DNA from: JAKAAZ01 sp963756315 | Lineage (GTDB): Bacteria; Acidobacteriota; Terriglobia; Terriglobales; Acidobacteriaceae | NCBI GenBank assembly: GCA_963756315.1 | Contig: CAVWNI010000006.1 | Coordinates: forward strand, 620,001 to 684,000 | Direction: 5' to 3' | DNA: 64,000 bases | Shown: piece after piece, positions 9,410-17,316 of the stretch | Numbering within the stretch: position 1 is the stretch's first letter | How the letters are laid out: each line of letters opens with the position of its first letter | Translations under genes and position numbers: made by a program | Notes under the pieces: model-generated | Told to the model about the DNA's origin: nothing | Databases searched by the model: none | What the model saw: the letters and a program-made list of their open reading frames with translations, nothing else

Positions 9410-9764
9410 CTTCAGAGACAAATTCAATCGGCAGGATGATCTGGAACAGGAACTGCGCGCCGCGCTCCGTCCGCTGCCGCCCCCGCAGGATTTTGCCGAC
9501 CGCGTCGTCGCCAGGTCGCTGGAGTTGTCGGCCCATCCGACCGCACCATCCGCGGTTCGCGGCACAGGCCTTGCCCCCATTTTGCGCTGGAGCATTGCCG
9601 CCGTACTGCTTCTCGCCATCGCGCTCGGCGGAGTTTTCGAACATCAGCGGCAACGCCAGATCGCCGGCGAACGTGCACGTCAACAGGTTTTGCTCGCGCT
9701 GCGAATTACCGGCTTTACGCTGCAAAATGTCCGCAACCGAGTCGACAAAGACAGTTCGAATTAG
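9402..9764 (+). CDS. Putative membrane anti-sigma factor
   Basis: A 120-residue protein with a cytosolic N-terminal segment of about 60 residues (LEQELRAALRPLPPPQDFAD), one membrane helix (SIAAVLLLAIALGGVF, about residues 65-80) and a short polar C-terminal part. Size, topology and ATGGTTGA overlap with the ECF gene argue that it tethers and inhibits that sigma factor. No zinc-binding HxxxCxxC motif is present, so it is not a classical ZAS domain. Function is inferred from position. Confidence 0.65.
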   Translation: MVDFRDKFNRQDDLEQELRAALRPLPPPQDFADRVVARSLELSAHPTAPSAVRGTGLAPILRWSIAAVLLLAIALGGVFEHQRQRQIAGERARQQVLLALRITGFTLQNVRNRVDKDSSN

Positions 9765-9792
9765 CACCCCCAACAGACAGGAGCACTCCCGT

Positions 9793-10407
9793 ATGACAAA
9801 GTTAAAATTTCCGCCGTTCGCAGCAGCCCGCTCATTCCGCTGGATACTTGCCGCTGCTTTGTTAGCGGCCCTGCCCGCGGTCGCTCAGGACCCACAGCAG
9901 CCCGACTTTCCAGTACTTCCGGCTGCGTTGGAAAAACAACTGTCCGCGCACGCTTCCAACGTCAACGAAGTGACGCTAAACAAAAATATGCTGAACTTCG
10001 GAAGTCAGTTCCTCGACTCCAAAAAACCGGACGATCGCCAGGCCAAAAGTTTGATCCAGAAACTCAACGGCATTTACGTTCGCGAGTATGACTTCGACCA
10101 ACCGGGAGCCTACACGGAGACCGATCTGAAAACCATCCGCAAACAGTTCTTAGGGCCGGAATGGAACCCCATGGTCCAGGAGCGTTCCAAAAAATCCGGC
10201 GCCAATACCGACGTTTTTGTGAAGCTGGTAAATGGCGAAGTTCACGGAATGTTTGTCCTGGATGCGGAACCCAGGCAACTGTCGCTGGTCTATATCTCCG
10301 GCACCATCAGCCCACAGGAACTCGGAGAACTGAGCGGTAACTTCGGAATTCCCAACATCCATACCGACTCCAATTCCGCAGCCGCCCCCAAGGAGAGTAC
10401 GAAATGA
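9793..10407 (+). CDS. Exported DUF4252-like protein
   Basis: A 204-residue protein with a signal peptide (ARSFRWILAAALLAALPAVA, cleavage near AQD, residue 31). The mature part has the pattern of DUF4252 proteins: an ALEKQLSAHASNVNEVTLNK helix, FGSQFLD, LIQKLNGIYVREYDF, PEWNPMVQERS and VFVKLVNGEVHGMFVLDAE. Such proteins are often encoded next to ECF sigma/anti-sigma pairs and are probably part of the regulon. It follows the anti-sigma gene by about 30 bases and overlaps the next gene in ATGA. The frame extends upstream in another gene, but ATG 9793 with its signal peptide is the only sensible start. Confidence 0.75.
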   Translation: MTKLKFPPFAAARSFRWILAAALLAALPAVAQDPQQPDFPVLPAALEKQLSAHASNVNEVTLNKNMLNFGSQFLDSKKPDDRQAKSLIQKLNGIYVREYDFDQPGAYTETDLKTIRKQFLGPEWNPMVQERSKKSGANTDVFVKLVNGEVHGMFVLDAEPRQLSLVYISGTISPQELGELSGNFGIPNIHTDSNSAAAPKESTK

Positions 10408-10910
10408 AACCAGCCATCCTTTGCATCGTGGCAGCCGCGCTACTTTGCGCCACTGGCTGTTCGGCCGCGAACCATGATTTCGACTCCGTCGTTTCCGGGG
10501 TGGAGCAACGCTATGCGGTCCATGCCCAGCTTGTTCCTTGGATGGGATTCGTCAGCCTGTGCGCCCAGGCCGCAACCCGCGGCGGCGTGAAAGACATGCG
10601 CATTGCGGAGTTTGATCACATCGGAGCCGTCGATCCAGACGCACTCGACTCTCTCGTGCGGTCGCAACTGGGCGCGCAATGGCAGCCCATGGTGACGGAG
10701 CGAACCGCCGCAAGCGCCGGGCTGTCTGTCATCTTCGTCCAGCCCTCTGACCAGTCGATGCGCATGTTCATCGCCAACTATGATCATGGACATCTGGACC
10801 TGGTTCGCATGAATCTGAATGGGTCTGCGTTGGCCCGCTGGATGCGCAACCCGCAGGCTCAGATCGGCGCCCTTCATCTGGGTCATTCTCATCCCGGGCA
10901 AACGGATTAG
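10404..10910 (+). CDS. DUF4252-like lipoprotein
   Basis: A 168-residue lipoprotein: the signal MKPAILCIVAAALLCATGC ends in a lipobox with Cys19. The mature sequence has the same layout as its upstream neighbour (LVPWMGFVSLCAQAATRGGV, MRIAEFDHIG, GAQWQPMVTERTA, SVIFVQPSDQSMRMFIANYD), so the two look like paralogues. It is coupled to the upstream gene by an ATGA overlap. The ligand and role of the family are unknown to me. It ends three bases before the 3' end of convergent rlmN. Confidence 0.72.
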   Translation: MKPAILCIVAAALLCATGCSAANHDFDSVVSGVEQRYAVHAQLVPWMGFVSLCAQAATRGGVKDMRIAEFDHIGAVDPDALDSLVRSQLGAQWQPMVTERTAASAGLSVIFVQPSDQSMRMFIANYDHGHLDLVRMNLNGSALARWMRNPQAQIGALHLGHSHPGQTD

Positions 10911-10913
10911 AGT

Positions 10914-12107
10914 CTAGGCCACGGTCCGCTTCAACTGGCCGCAGGCGGCGTAGATGTCTCGTCCACGCGGACGACGCAGGAAAGCCGGAATGCCGCTGGC
11001 GATCAGGCGGGACTGGAAGGCTGCAATATCCTCCGCAGCCGGCATGCGATAGGGAATGTCAGGCCCCGGATTCCAGGCGATCAGGTTTACCTTGGCAGGC
11101 AGGCCGGAGCGGCGCAGCAACCCAACCAGTTCGGCAGCGTCTTCCATCCGATCGTTGACTCCACCCAGCAAAACATATTCAAAGGTCATTCGCTCGCGCG
11201 GTCGCAATGGAATATCGCGTAAAGCATCGAAAAGATCTTCGATCTTCCACTTGCGCGTGATCGGCATGATGCTTTCGCGGATCCGATCGTTCGGCGCGTT
11301 CAGGCTCAGCGCCAGCTTGGGCCGCAGCTTCTCCTTGGCGAAGCGCTCAATACCTGGCAGGATGCCGGAGGTTGACACCGTCATGCGCGCCTCTGGAATT
11401 CCCATGCCTTCCACCAGTAGATGCACCGCGGCCATGAAATTGTCGTAGTTCAGAAACGGCTCGCCCATACCCATAAACACCAGGTTGATGCGATCGCGGC
11501 CGATCCGCACCTGATGACGATTCAACACCGCCCCCACTTGCCCGGCGATTTCCCCGGCGGTCAGGTTCCGCTTCACTCCCAATTTCGCAGTCAGGCAGAA
11601 CTGGCAGTTAACTGCGCATCCAACCTGGCTGGAGATGCAAATGGTCGCGCGCCGGTAAGGCAGTGGCCGGCTCTCTTCGTTTGGCGTGCCCGGGGAAGCG
11701 GCAACCGCATCCGCTTCCTCGCTGGCCGCCTCCGATCCGTCCCCCATTTCGCCGTCATCGCCGTTCGGCATCCAGACGGTTTCCACAGTTTCTCTATCTG
11801 GGCAGGCAACCAGATAGCGCTCCGTGCCGTCGCTGGATACATAGGTTTGTTCGATCTGGGGCAGGCCTATTTGGTAGCCAGCCTGGGTCAGGCGATCCCG
11901 GATCGGTTGTGGCAGGGAAGTGATGTCGTCGATCGAGGAGACCCGCTGTTGATAAAGTGCGTGCCAAAGCTGTCGAGATCGATAGGATTCTAATCGAAAA
12001 CTTTCAATAAGCTTTGTAAGTTGCTCTAACGAAAGTCCAAACAGGCACGACTCTCGGGTTTCACTATTTCTTTGCTGCTTTGGATCGAATTGTGGAAAAC
12101 TCTCCAT
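10914..12107 (-). CDS. rlmN: 23S rRNA (adenine-2503-C2)-methyltransferase RlmN
   Basis: A 397-residue radical-SAM methyltransferase that methylates A2503 of 23S rRNA and A37 of some tRNAs. The N-terminal helical domain ends at about residue 110. The 4Fe-4S motif CAVNCQFC lies at 164-171, followed by NLTAGEIAGQV and FMGMGEPFLNYDN, and SLNAPNDRIRESIMPI is the conserved later block. The C-terminal resolving Cys is in YAACGQL (about 390). An acidic low-complexity insert of about 33 residues (116-148) precedes the radical-SAM core. Fused or fragmented forms are excluded by full length. Confidence 0.95.
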   Translation of the reverse strand: MESFPQFDPKQQRNSETRESCLFGLSLEQLTKLIESFRLESYRSRQLWHALYQQRVSSIDDITSLPQPIRDRLTQAGYQIGLPQIEQTYVSSDGTERYLVACPDRETVETVWMPNGDDGEMGDGSEAASEEADAVAASPGTPNEESRPLPYRRATICISSQVGCAVNCQFCLTAKLGVKRNLTAGEIAGQVGAVLNRHQVRIGRDRINLVFMGMGEPFLNYDNFMAAVHLLVEGMGIPEARMTVSTSGILPGIERFAKEKLRPKLALSLNAPNDRIRESIMPITRKWKIEDLFDALRDIPLRPRERMTFEYVLLGGVNDRMEDAAELVGLLRRSGLPAKVNLIAWNPGPDIPYRMPAAEDIAAFQSRLIASGIPAFLRRPRGRDIYAACGQLKRTVA

Positions 12108-12189
12108 GAATTGTGGATAACTGGTTGCAGCCCAGCCTTTTTTGGCATCGGCAGCACGCCCCGGCAGTCTGTGAAAAAATTATATACGG

Positions 12190-13545
12190 ATGATCACAAT
12201 GAACAGCACGCAGGAAACCACGCACTTCAGCACCCATGGCAGTTCCACCAACACCTCCCAAAGCCGCAATATCCGCCGCACAGAATTACCCAACGGCCTG
12301 GTAATTCTTACCGAGCGGATGGAGCATGTACGTTCCGTGTCGATGGGCGTCTGGGTCAAGACCGGGTCACGCGACGAGATGCCGGAAATCAACGGAGTCT
12401 CCCATTTTGTGGAGCACATGGTTTTCAAGGGAACGAAATCGCGTTCCGCCAAAAGCATCGCTCGAGAAGTCGATGCCATCGGCGGCAACCTCGATGCCTT
12501 CACCAGCAAAGAGACAATTTGCTTCAACATGAAGGTGCTGGATGAACACGTGCCGAAGGCGCTCGACGTGCTGGCCGATTTAGTCATGCATCCCATTTTT
12601 GCTCCCGACGATATCGGCAGGGAATGCAAAGTCGTTCTGGAAGAGATCAAGATGGATGAGGACAATCCGGATATGCTGGTGAACGAAATTTTCACCCAGA
12701 GTTTCTGGAAAGATCATCCTCTGGGAAAGCCGATTCTGGGCACACGAGAGACGGTGCGGCGCTTCGATCAGGGAATGCTCTTCGACTTTTATGGTGGACG
12801 CTTTCAAGGCGGCAACATGATCTTCTCCGCCGCCGGAAATCTGGATCACGATGCGTTTGTCACTTTGGTGACAGAGAAACTTGCCCACCTGCCATCGACT
12901 CCGACGACGGAAAATATTCTTGTCGCTCCCTTCGCGGCTCGACCCAAGGTCCATGCCCGCATCGTTTCCCGGCAAAAGAAATCGCTGGAGCAATTGCAGC
13001 TTTGCCTGGGCGTTCCGGCGCCGCCGGTCAACGACGAGGCGCGCTACACGGTCGCTCTGTTGAATACGATCCTCGGCGGCGGCATGAGTTCACGCCTCTT
13101 CCAGAATGTGCGCGAGGACCGCGGCCTGGCCTATTCGATTTTCAGCGAGTTGAGCTCTTTTCGCGATACCGGTTCGCTGTGCGTCTATGCAGGCACCTCG
13201 GCGCAAAATGCCGAGCAGGTGATTCGACTGACGGTAGATGAGTTTCGTCGCATGAAAGAACAACCCGTGCCGGAAGAAGAATTGCAGCGCGCCAAAGATC
13301 AGTTGAAAGGCAATATTTTGATGAGTCTGGAAAGCTCAGGCGCTCTCATGTCGAACCTGGCGCGGCAGGAGATGTATTTTCAGCGCTTTGATTCCGTGCC
13401 GGAGGTGCTGGAGAAAGTCGGAATGGTTACCAGCGCGGACCTGATGCATATGGCGAAACAGCTGTTCGTACCGGAGTCGATTGCGGTGGCGATGCTGGGC
13501 AATCTGAACGGACTGAAGGTCACGCGCGATCACCTTGCATGCTGA
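12190..13545 (+). CDS. M16-family zinc metallopeptidase
   Basis: A 451-residue single-chain M16 (pitrilysin/MPP-like) protease. The inverted zinc motif HFVEH is at residues 72-76, and the third ligand is in the VVLEEIKMDEDNPD region (about 145-155). The inactive C-terminal repeat is marked by LNTILGGGMSSRLFQNVRED. It has no signal peptide; a Ser/Thr-rich N-terminus of about 28 residues precedes the fold. ATG 12190 and ATG 12199 are both possible starts and neither has a clear ribosome site. Its substrate is unknown; it lies directly upstream of the prepilin gene. Confidence 0.9.
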   Translation: MITMNSTQETTHFSTHGSSTNTSQSRNIRRTELPNGLVILTERMEHVRSVSMGVWVKTGSRDEMPEINGVSHFVEHMVFKGTKSRSAKSIAREVDAIGGNLDAFTSKETICFNMKVLDEHVPKALDVLADLVMHPIFAPDDIGRECKVVLEEIKMDEDNPDMLVNEIFTQSFWKDHPLGKPILGTRETVRRFDQGMLFDFYGGRFQGGNMIFSAAGNLDHDAFVTLVTEKLAHLPSTPTTENILVAPFAARPKVHARIVSRQKKSLEQLQLCLGVPAPPVNDEARYTVALLNTILGGGMSSRLFQNVREDRGLAYSIFSELSSFRDTGSLCVYAGTSAQNAEQVIRLTVDEFRRMKEQPVPEEELQRAKDQLKGNILMSLESSGALMSNLARQEMYFQRFDSVPEVLEKVGMVTSADLMHMAKQLFVPESIAVAMLGNLNGLKVTRDHLAC

Positions 13546-13592
13546 TACAGTAGAAATATATTCGCATTAGTTTCAGATGCAGGGTGTTGAAA

Positions 13593-14111
13593 ATGAATAC
13601 AGTTTTAGAGACTTCCAGCAGACGGCTGCGTCAGGCTGGTTTTACGCTGATGGAGTTGTTGATCGTCATGTCGGTCATTTTGATCCTCATGGCCGTCGCC
13701 ATTCCGAACTACATGAATATGCGTAGTCAGGCAAATGAGACCGCTGCCATGGAAGAACTGCGCACGTTGAACAGCGCGGAGATCCAATATCAAACCAACT
13801 TTCCGGCGAATGGATTTTCCTGCAACCTGGCGCAGCTCGGTGGCGATCCCAAGGCGGGTGCACCCAGCGCTCAGGCGGCACAGTTGATCCCGGCAGACTT
13901 AGCCAGCGGTTATAAGAGCGGCTATTTATTCGCCATCACAAATTGCACCAAGGTGACGGTCAACAATCAGGACGTGATCACCTCGTTTGAGGTGACAGCG
14001 GTACCGCAATCCGTAGGCAAGACCGGGCATCGCGGATTCTGCATGGATCAGACCGGCGAAATCAAGGCTGATCCGGCTGGTGGCACCAATTGCACGCAGC
14101 CAATTTCGTAA
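13593..14111 (+). CDS. Type IV prepilin-like protein
   Basis: A 172-residue protein with a class III signal: the leader ends RRLRQAG, cut before FTLMELLIVM, with Glu5 present and a hydrophobic helix to about residue 45. The globular part has four Cys (SCNLAQ, NCTKV, FCMDQT, NCTQP), enough for two disulfides as in pseudopilins or major pilins. ATG 13593 has AGGG about nine bases upstream; GTG 13584 is in frame. It heads the pilus operon and is likely a major or minor pilin of that machine. Confidence 0.88.
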   Translation: MNTVLETSSRRLRQAGFTLMELLIVMSVILILMAVAIPNYMNMRSQANETAAMEELRTLNSAEIQYQTNFPANGFSCNLAQLGGDPKAGAPSAQAAQLIPADLASGYKSGYLFAITNCTKVTVNNQDVITSFEVTAVPQSVGKTGHRGFCMDQTGEIKADPAGGTNCTQPIS

Positions 14112-14166
14112 ATTTCAATTTCGAGAGCTTTTGACGGGCGCAGAGATTACCACTCCGGCAACTTCC

Positions 14167-14871
14167 ATGAAACGAGCCCGACACCGGCTGGCAATCATCC
14201 TTTTGGCCGCCGTGTTGTCGACGGTACCGGGATTTGCCAGGAGCAGGGGAGCAGCCGTCTCCTCACAGTCTTCCGCCGCGGCCAGCCCGACGCCGGCGCT
14301 GTCGGAATTGACCAAACGAGTCGACCAGCATTACGACCGGCTGCATTCGCTCAGCGTCCACTTCACAGAGACATATCACGGCATGGGAATGCATCGGGCG
14401 GAGAGCGGCGTTCTGCTGCTGCAAAAGCCCGGCCGCATGCGCTGGAATTACACCGATCCGCAGGGCAAAGTTTTTGTCATCGACGGATCGTATGGTTACT
14501 CCTACACGCCGGGAGATGCCCAGGCAGAGCGCTATCCAGCGAAACAGTTGGAAGATTTTCGATCACCATTGCGGTTCCTTCTGGGCCATACGCGAATAGA
14601 AAAAGAACTGACCCATCTGACGCTTACGCCGAACGGCGCCGAGTATCAGTTGCGCGGCGTTCCCAAAGGAATGGAGGAGAGAGTCGCTGAAGTCGATCTG
14701 ACCGTCACGGCCGAAGGAAGGATTGAGCAGATCCAGTGGACGGAAGCGGATGGTGCGATCACCAGCTTTCAGCTGACTGACGAACAGCCGAATCCGTCGC
14801 TGACTCCTGCAACGTTCTCCTTTCTTGCGCCCGCTGGAGTGGTCATCGTCAACGGCCTGGCTCCCATGTAG
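14167..14871 (+). CDS. lolA: LolA-like outer-membrane lipoprotein carrier protein
   Basis: A 234-residue exported protein. The signal is MKRARHRLAIILLAAVLSTV with cleavage near GFARS. The mature part follows the LolA/LolB half-barrel pattern: LHSLSVHFTETYHG, SGVLLLQKPGRMRWNYTDPQGK, FVIDGSYGYSYTPGDAQAE and EVDLTVTAEGRIEQIQWTEADG. LolA carries lipoproteins across the periplasm. Here it lies between prepilin and pilus assembly genes, so a dedicated role for a pilus lipoprotein is possible but unproven. I use ATG 14167 because upstream codons lack signal-peptide character. Confidence 0.8.
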   Translation: MKRARHRLAIILLAAVLSTVPGFARSRGAAVSSQSSAAASPTPALSELTKRVDQHYDRLHSLSVHFTETYHGMGMHRAESGVLLLQKPGRMRWNYTDPQGKVFVIDGSYGYSYTPGDAQAERYPAKQLEDFRSPLRFLLGHTRIEKELTHLTLTPNGAEYQLRGVPKGMEERVAEVDLTVTAEGRIEQIQWTEADGAITSFQLTDEQPNPSLTPATFSFLAPAGVVIVNGLAPM

Positions 14872-14893
14872 CACGGCCCCACGCTCTGGAGTG

Positions 14894-16093
14894 ATGTTGC
14901 GAAACAAACCATTGCAGTCACAATCAATGCAGTCCCAATCCAGGACAAGAATTGTCTTCGCGGTTGCGTCGACTCTCCTTCTGTGTGCTGCCATTCCGGC
15001 GCGCGCGCAATGGCAACTGCAGGCCAGCGGGACGCGGGCGACTCTGCGCGGCATTCATGCGGTGAACGCCAGGATCGCCTGGGCCAGCGGCACCAACGGC
15101 ACCGTCCTCCGCACAGTGGATGGAGGCCGAACCTGGAACGCATGTTTCGTACCTCCAGGCGCGGATAAGCTGGATTTTCGCAGTGTCTGGGCATGGGACG
15201 ACCAGCACGCCATGGCAATGTCGAGCGGCCCCGGAAGCCAGTCGCGGCTCTATTCCACCCACGACGCCTGCCGAACCTGGCAGCTTGTCCTCACGAATCA
15301 GGACGCGGACGGTTTTTGGGATGCATTGCAATTCGACGGCACCCGCTTCGGCGTGATTCTTGGAGATCCGGTTGGCGGCGCATTCACTTTGCTGGCAACC
15401 CAGGACGGCGGCAATCATTGGACCCGCCAGCTCAATCCCTGCCTGCGGACGATGGAAAAGAATCAGGGAGCATTCGCCGCCAGCAATCAAGCGCTGGCTG
15501 TTCTTCCCATTCGCAACGCGAACGCCCAATCCGGCTCGGCCGTCAATCATCAGGTATGGTTTGGCACCAGCGGCGGTTGGCTCTACGGGTTTGAACTTGA
15601 CCCCCTGGAATGGATTGACGCCACCGGCGCGGGCGGCGCCGACATCGGATGCATCCATACCCAGCCGTTGCCGCAGCCGACCGCATCGCCAGGCTCGACC
15701 GCCGGAGTCTTCGCGATTGCATTTCACGATGCCGTAGACGGTGTCGCCGTCGGCGGAGATTATGCCAAACCGCAAATCACAGCGGACACAGCCGCGTATA
15801 CAACCGATAGCATCCAATGGCATCCGGCCACCGCTTCTCCGGCCGGCTATCGTTCCACCGTGGCATGGAATACGACCGATGGAACCTGGATTTCAGCCGG
15901 CCCAAACGGCAGCGATGTTTCACGAGACGGCGGCAAGACCTGGCAGCCGCTCGACCATGGAAATTGGAACTCGCTCAGTCTCCCGTTCGCCGTCGGACCA
16001 GACGGCCGTATCGCAAGGCTGATATCTTGGGGTCAGCTACGCGCGTTGAATCAAGCCCCCGCGGGGGAGTTGCCCGCCCAGCACAAGGAATAA
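14894..16093 (+). CDS. YCF48/BNR-repeat exported protein
   Basis: A 399-residue protein with a signal peptide (RIVFAVASTLLLCAAIPARAQ). Beta-propeller repeats of the YCF48/BNR type follow: AWASGTNGTVLRTVDGGRTW (about residues 55-75), LYSTHDACRTW, LLATQDGGNHWTRQ and SRDGGKTWQPLD. Family members are photosystem-II assembly factors in phototrophs and uncharacterised exported proteins elsewhere. It follows lolA by about 20 bases and precedes pilC by six, so it sits inside the pilus operon and may be a periplasmic or surface assembly factor. Confidence 0.78.
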   Translation: MLRNKPLQSQSMQSQSRTRIVFAVASTLLLCAAIPARAQWQLQASGTRATLRGIHAVNARIAWASGTNGTVLRTVDGGRTWNACFVPPGADKLDFRSVWAWDDQHAMAMSSGPGSQSRLYSTHDACRTWQLVLTNQDADGFWDALQFDGTRFGVILGDPVGGAFTLLATQDGGNHWTRQLNPCLRTMEKNQGAFAASNQALAVLPIRNANAQSGSAVNHQVWFGTSGGWLYGFELDPLEWIDATGAGGADIGCIHTQPLPQPTASPGSTAGVFAIAFHDAVDGVAVGGDYAKPQITADTAAYTTDSIQWHPATASPAGYRSTVAWNTTDGTWISAGPNGSDVSRDGGKTWQPLDHGNWNSLSLPFAVGPDGRIARLISWGQLRALNQAPAGELPAQHKE

Positions 16094-16099
16094 GATTCT

Positions 16100-17302
16100 G
16101 TGGAATATATTGTCAAAACTGCGGACGAGCGTGGACATGTGCAGGAGAATGTCCACCTGGCAAACTCGGCCGAAGAGCTGCGTCAGCGCTTCGCTCAATC
16201 CGGCCACTACGTGTACTGGGTCAAGCCCAAGGGAATCGCCGGCAAGGCGGGCGCAAGCAAACGCGTCAAGCTGGAACCGTTTCTGATCTTTAATCAGCAA
16301 TTTCTCACCTTGATTCGCGCCGGCTTGCCGATTCTCTCCTCGGTCGACCTTCTGGCCAAGCGGCAGAAAGCTTCCATCCTGCGCGCCCAGCTGGAAGACG
16401 TCGCGATTCGCGTCCGCACCGGGCAATCTCTTTCCGCGGCCTTTGAATCTCAGGGCGGATTTCCTGTCATCTACACCACGTCGCTTCAGGCAGGCGAGCG
16501 TTCCGGGAACCTCGAAGAGGTCCTCACCCGCTATCTGGCGTTCCAGCGAATTGCTCTCACATTTCGCAAGAAGCTGATCGCATCGCTCTTCTATCCTGTG
16601 CTGCTCATCGTCATGGTGACCGGACTGTTCATCTTTCTAATCAGCTTTGTGGTGCCTCGGTTTGCCGCGCTCTATGACCAGATTGGAACCAAGCTGCCCG
16701 GCATTACCGTGTTCATGCTGGCGCTGGGCAAGGATTTCCAGTCTTACCTGCCCTATATGGCCGTGGCTCTCGTTCTTCTGGTTCTTGGTCTCATCCGCTG
16801 GAGCCGCACCGACAGCGGCGCCAACCGGATCGATTCGATTCGTATCGGTACTCCCATATTTGGCAACATCTGGGTCAAGTATCAGGTAGCACTCTTTGCC
16901 CGAACCCTTTCCACTCTATTGTCTGGAGGTTTGCCGCTGGTTCCGTCCCTCGAAACCGCGGCACGATCCATCGGCAGTCGCCGGCTCAGCCACGCTGTCG
17001 GCCAGTCTGTGACCAGCGTGCGGGAAGGGAAAGGGCTGGCCACCAGCCTGAACAGCACTAAGATTTTTCCCGAGTTGTCGATTGAGATGATTGAAGTAGG
17101 AGAAGCGACTGGAGCGTTGCCGGGAATGTTGAATTCCGTCGCCGAATTTTTCGAGGAAGATGTGCAGACGGCGCTGACCGCGGCACTTTCCCTCATCGAA
17201 CCGGCAATCCTGATTGTGATGGGCGGTGTCGTGGTCACAATTCTGATCGCGCTCTACCTGCCCATCTTTAGTTTGGGCGCTGCCGGCGCGATGCAACACT
17301 AG
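16100..17302 (+). CDS. pilC: Type IV pilus inner-membrane platform protein PilC/GspF
   Basis: A 400-residue T2SS-F domain protein with two repeats of the GspF domain. ILSSVDLLAKRQ...LRTGQSL-type segments precede the first membrane helix (PVLLIVMVTGLFIFLISFVV, about residues 172-191). A second helix is near SYLPYMAVALVLLVLGLI, and the third is C-terminal (PAILIVMGGVVVTILIALYL). It couples the PilB motor to the pseudopilus. GTG 16100 is the start; it lies six bases after the YCF48 gene. Confidence 0.92.
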   Translation: MEYIVKTADERGHVQENVHLANSAEELRQRFAQSGHYVYWVKPKGIAGKAGASKRVKLEPFLIFNQQFLTLIRAGLPILSSVDLLAKRQKASILRAQLEDVAIRVRTGQSLSAAFESQGGFPVIYTTSLQAGERSGNLEEVLTRYLAFQRIALTFRKKLIASLFYPVLLIVMVTGLFIFLISFVVPRFAALYDQIGTKLPGITVFMLALGKDFQSYLPYMAVALVLLVLGLIRWSRTDSGANRIDSIRIGTPIFGNIWVKYQVALFARTLSTLLSGGLPLVPSLETAARSIGSRRLSHAVGQSVTSVREGKGLATSLNSTKIFPELSIEMIEVGEATGALPGMLNSVAEFFEEDVQTALTAALSLIEPAILIVMGGVVVTILIALYLPIFSLGAAGAMQH

Positions 17303-17316
17303 AAGGAGAGAAAAGC

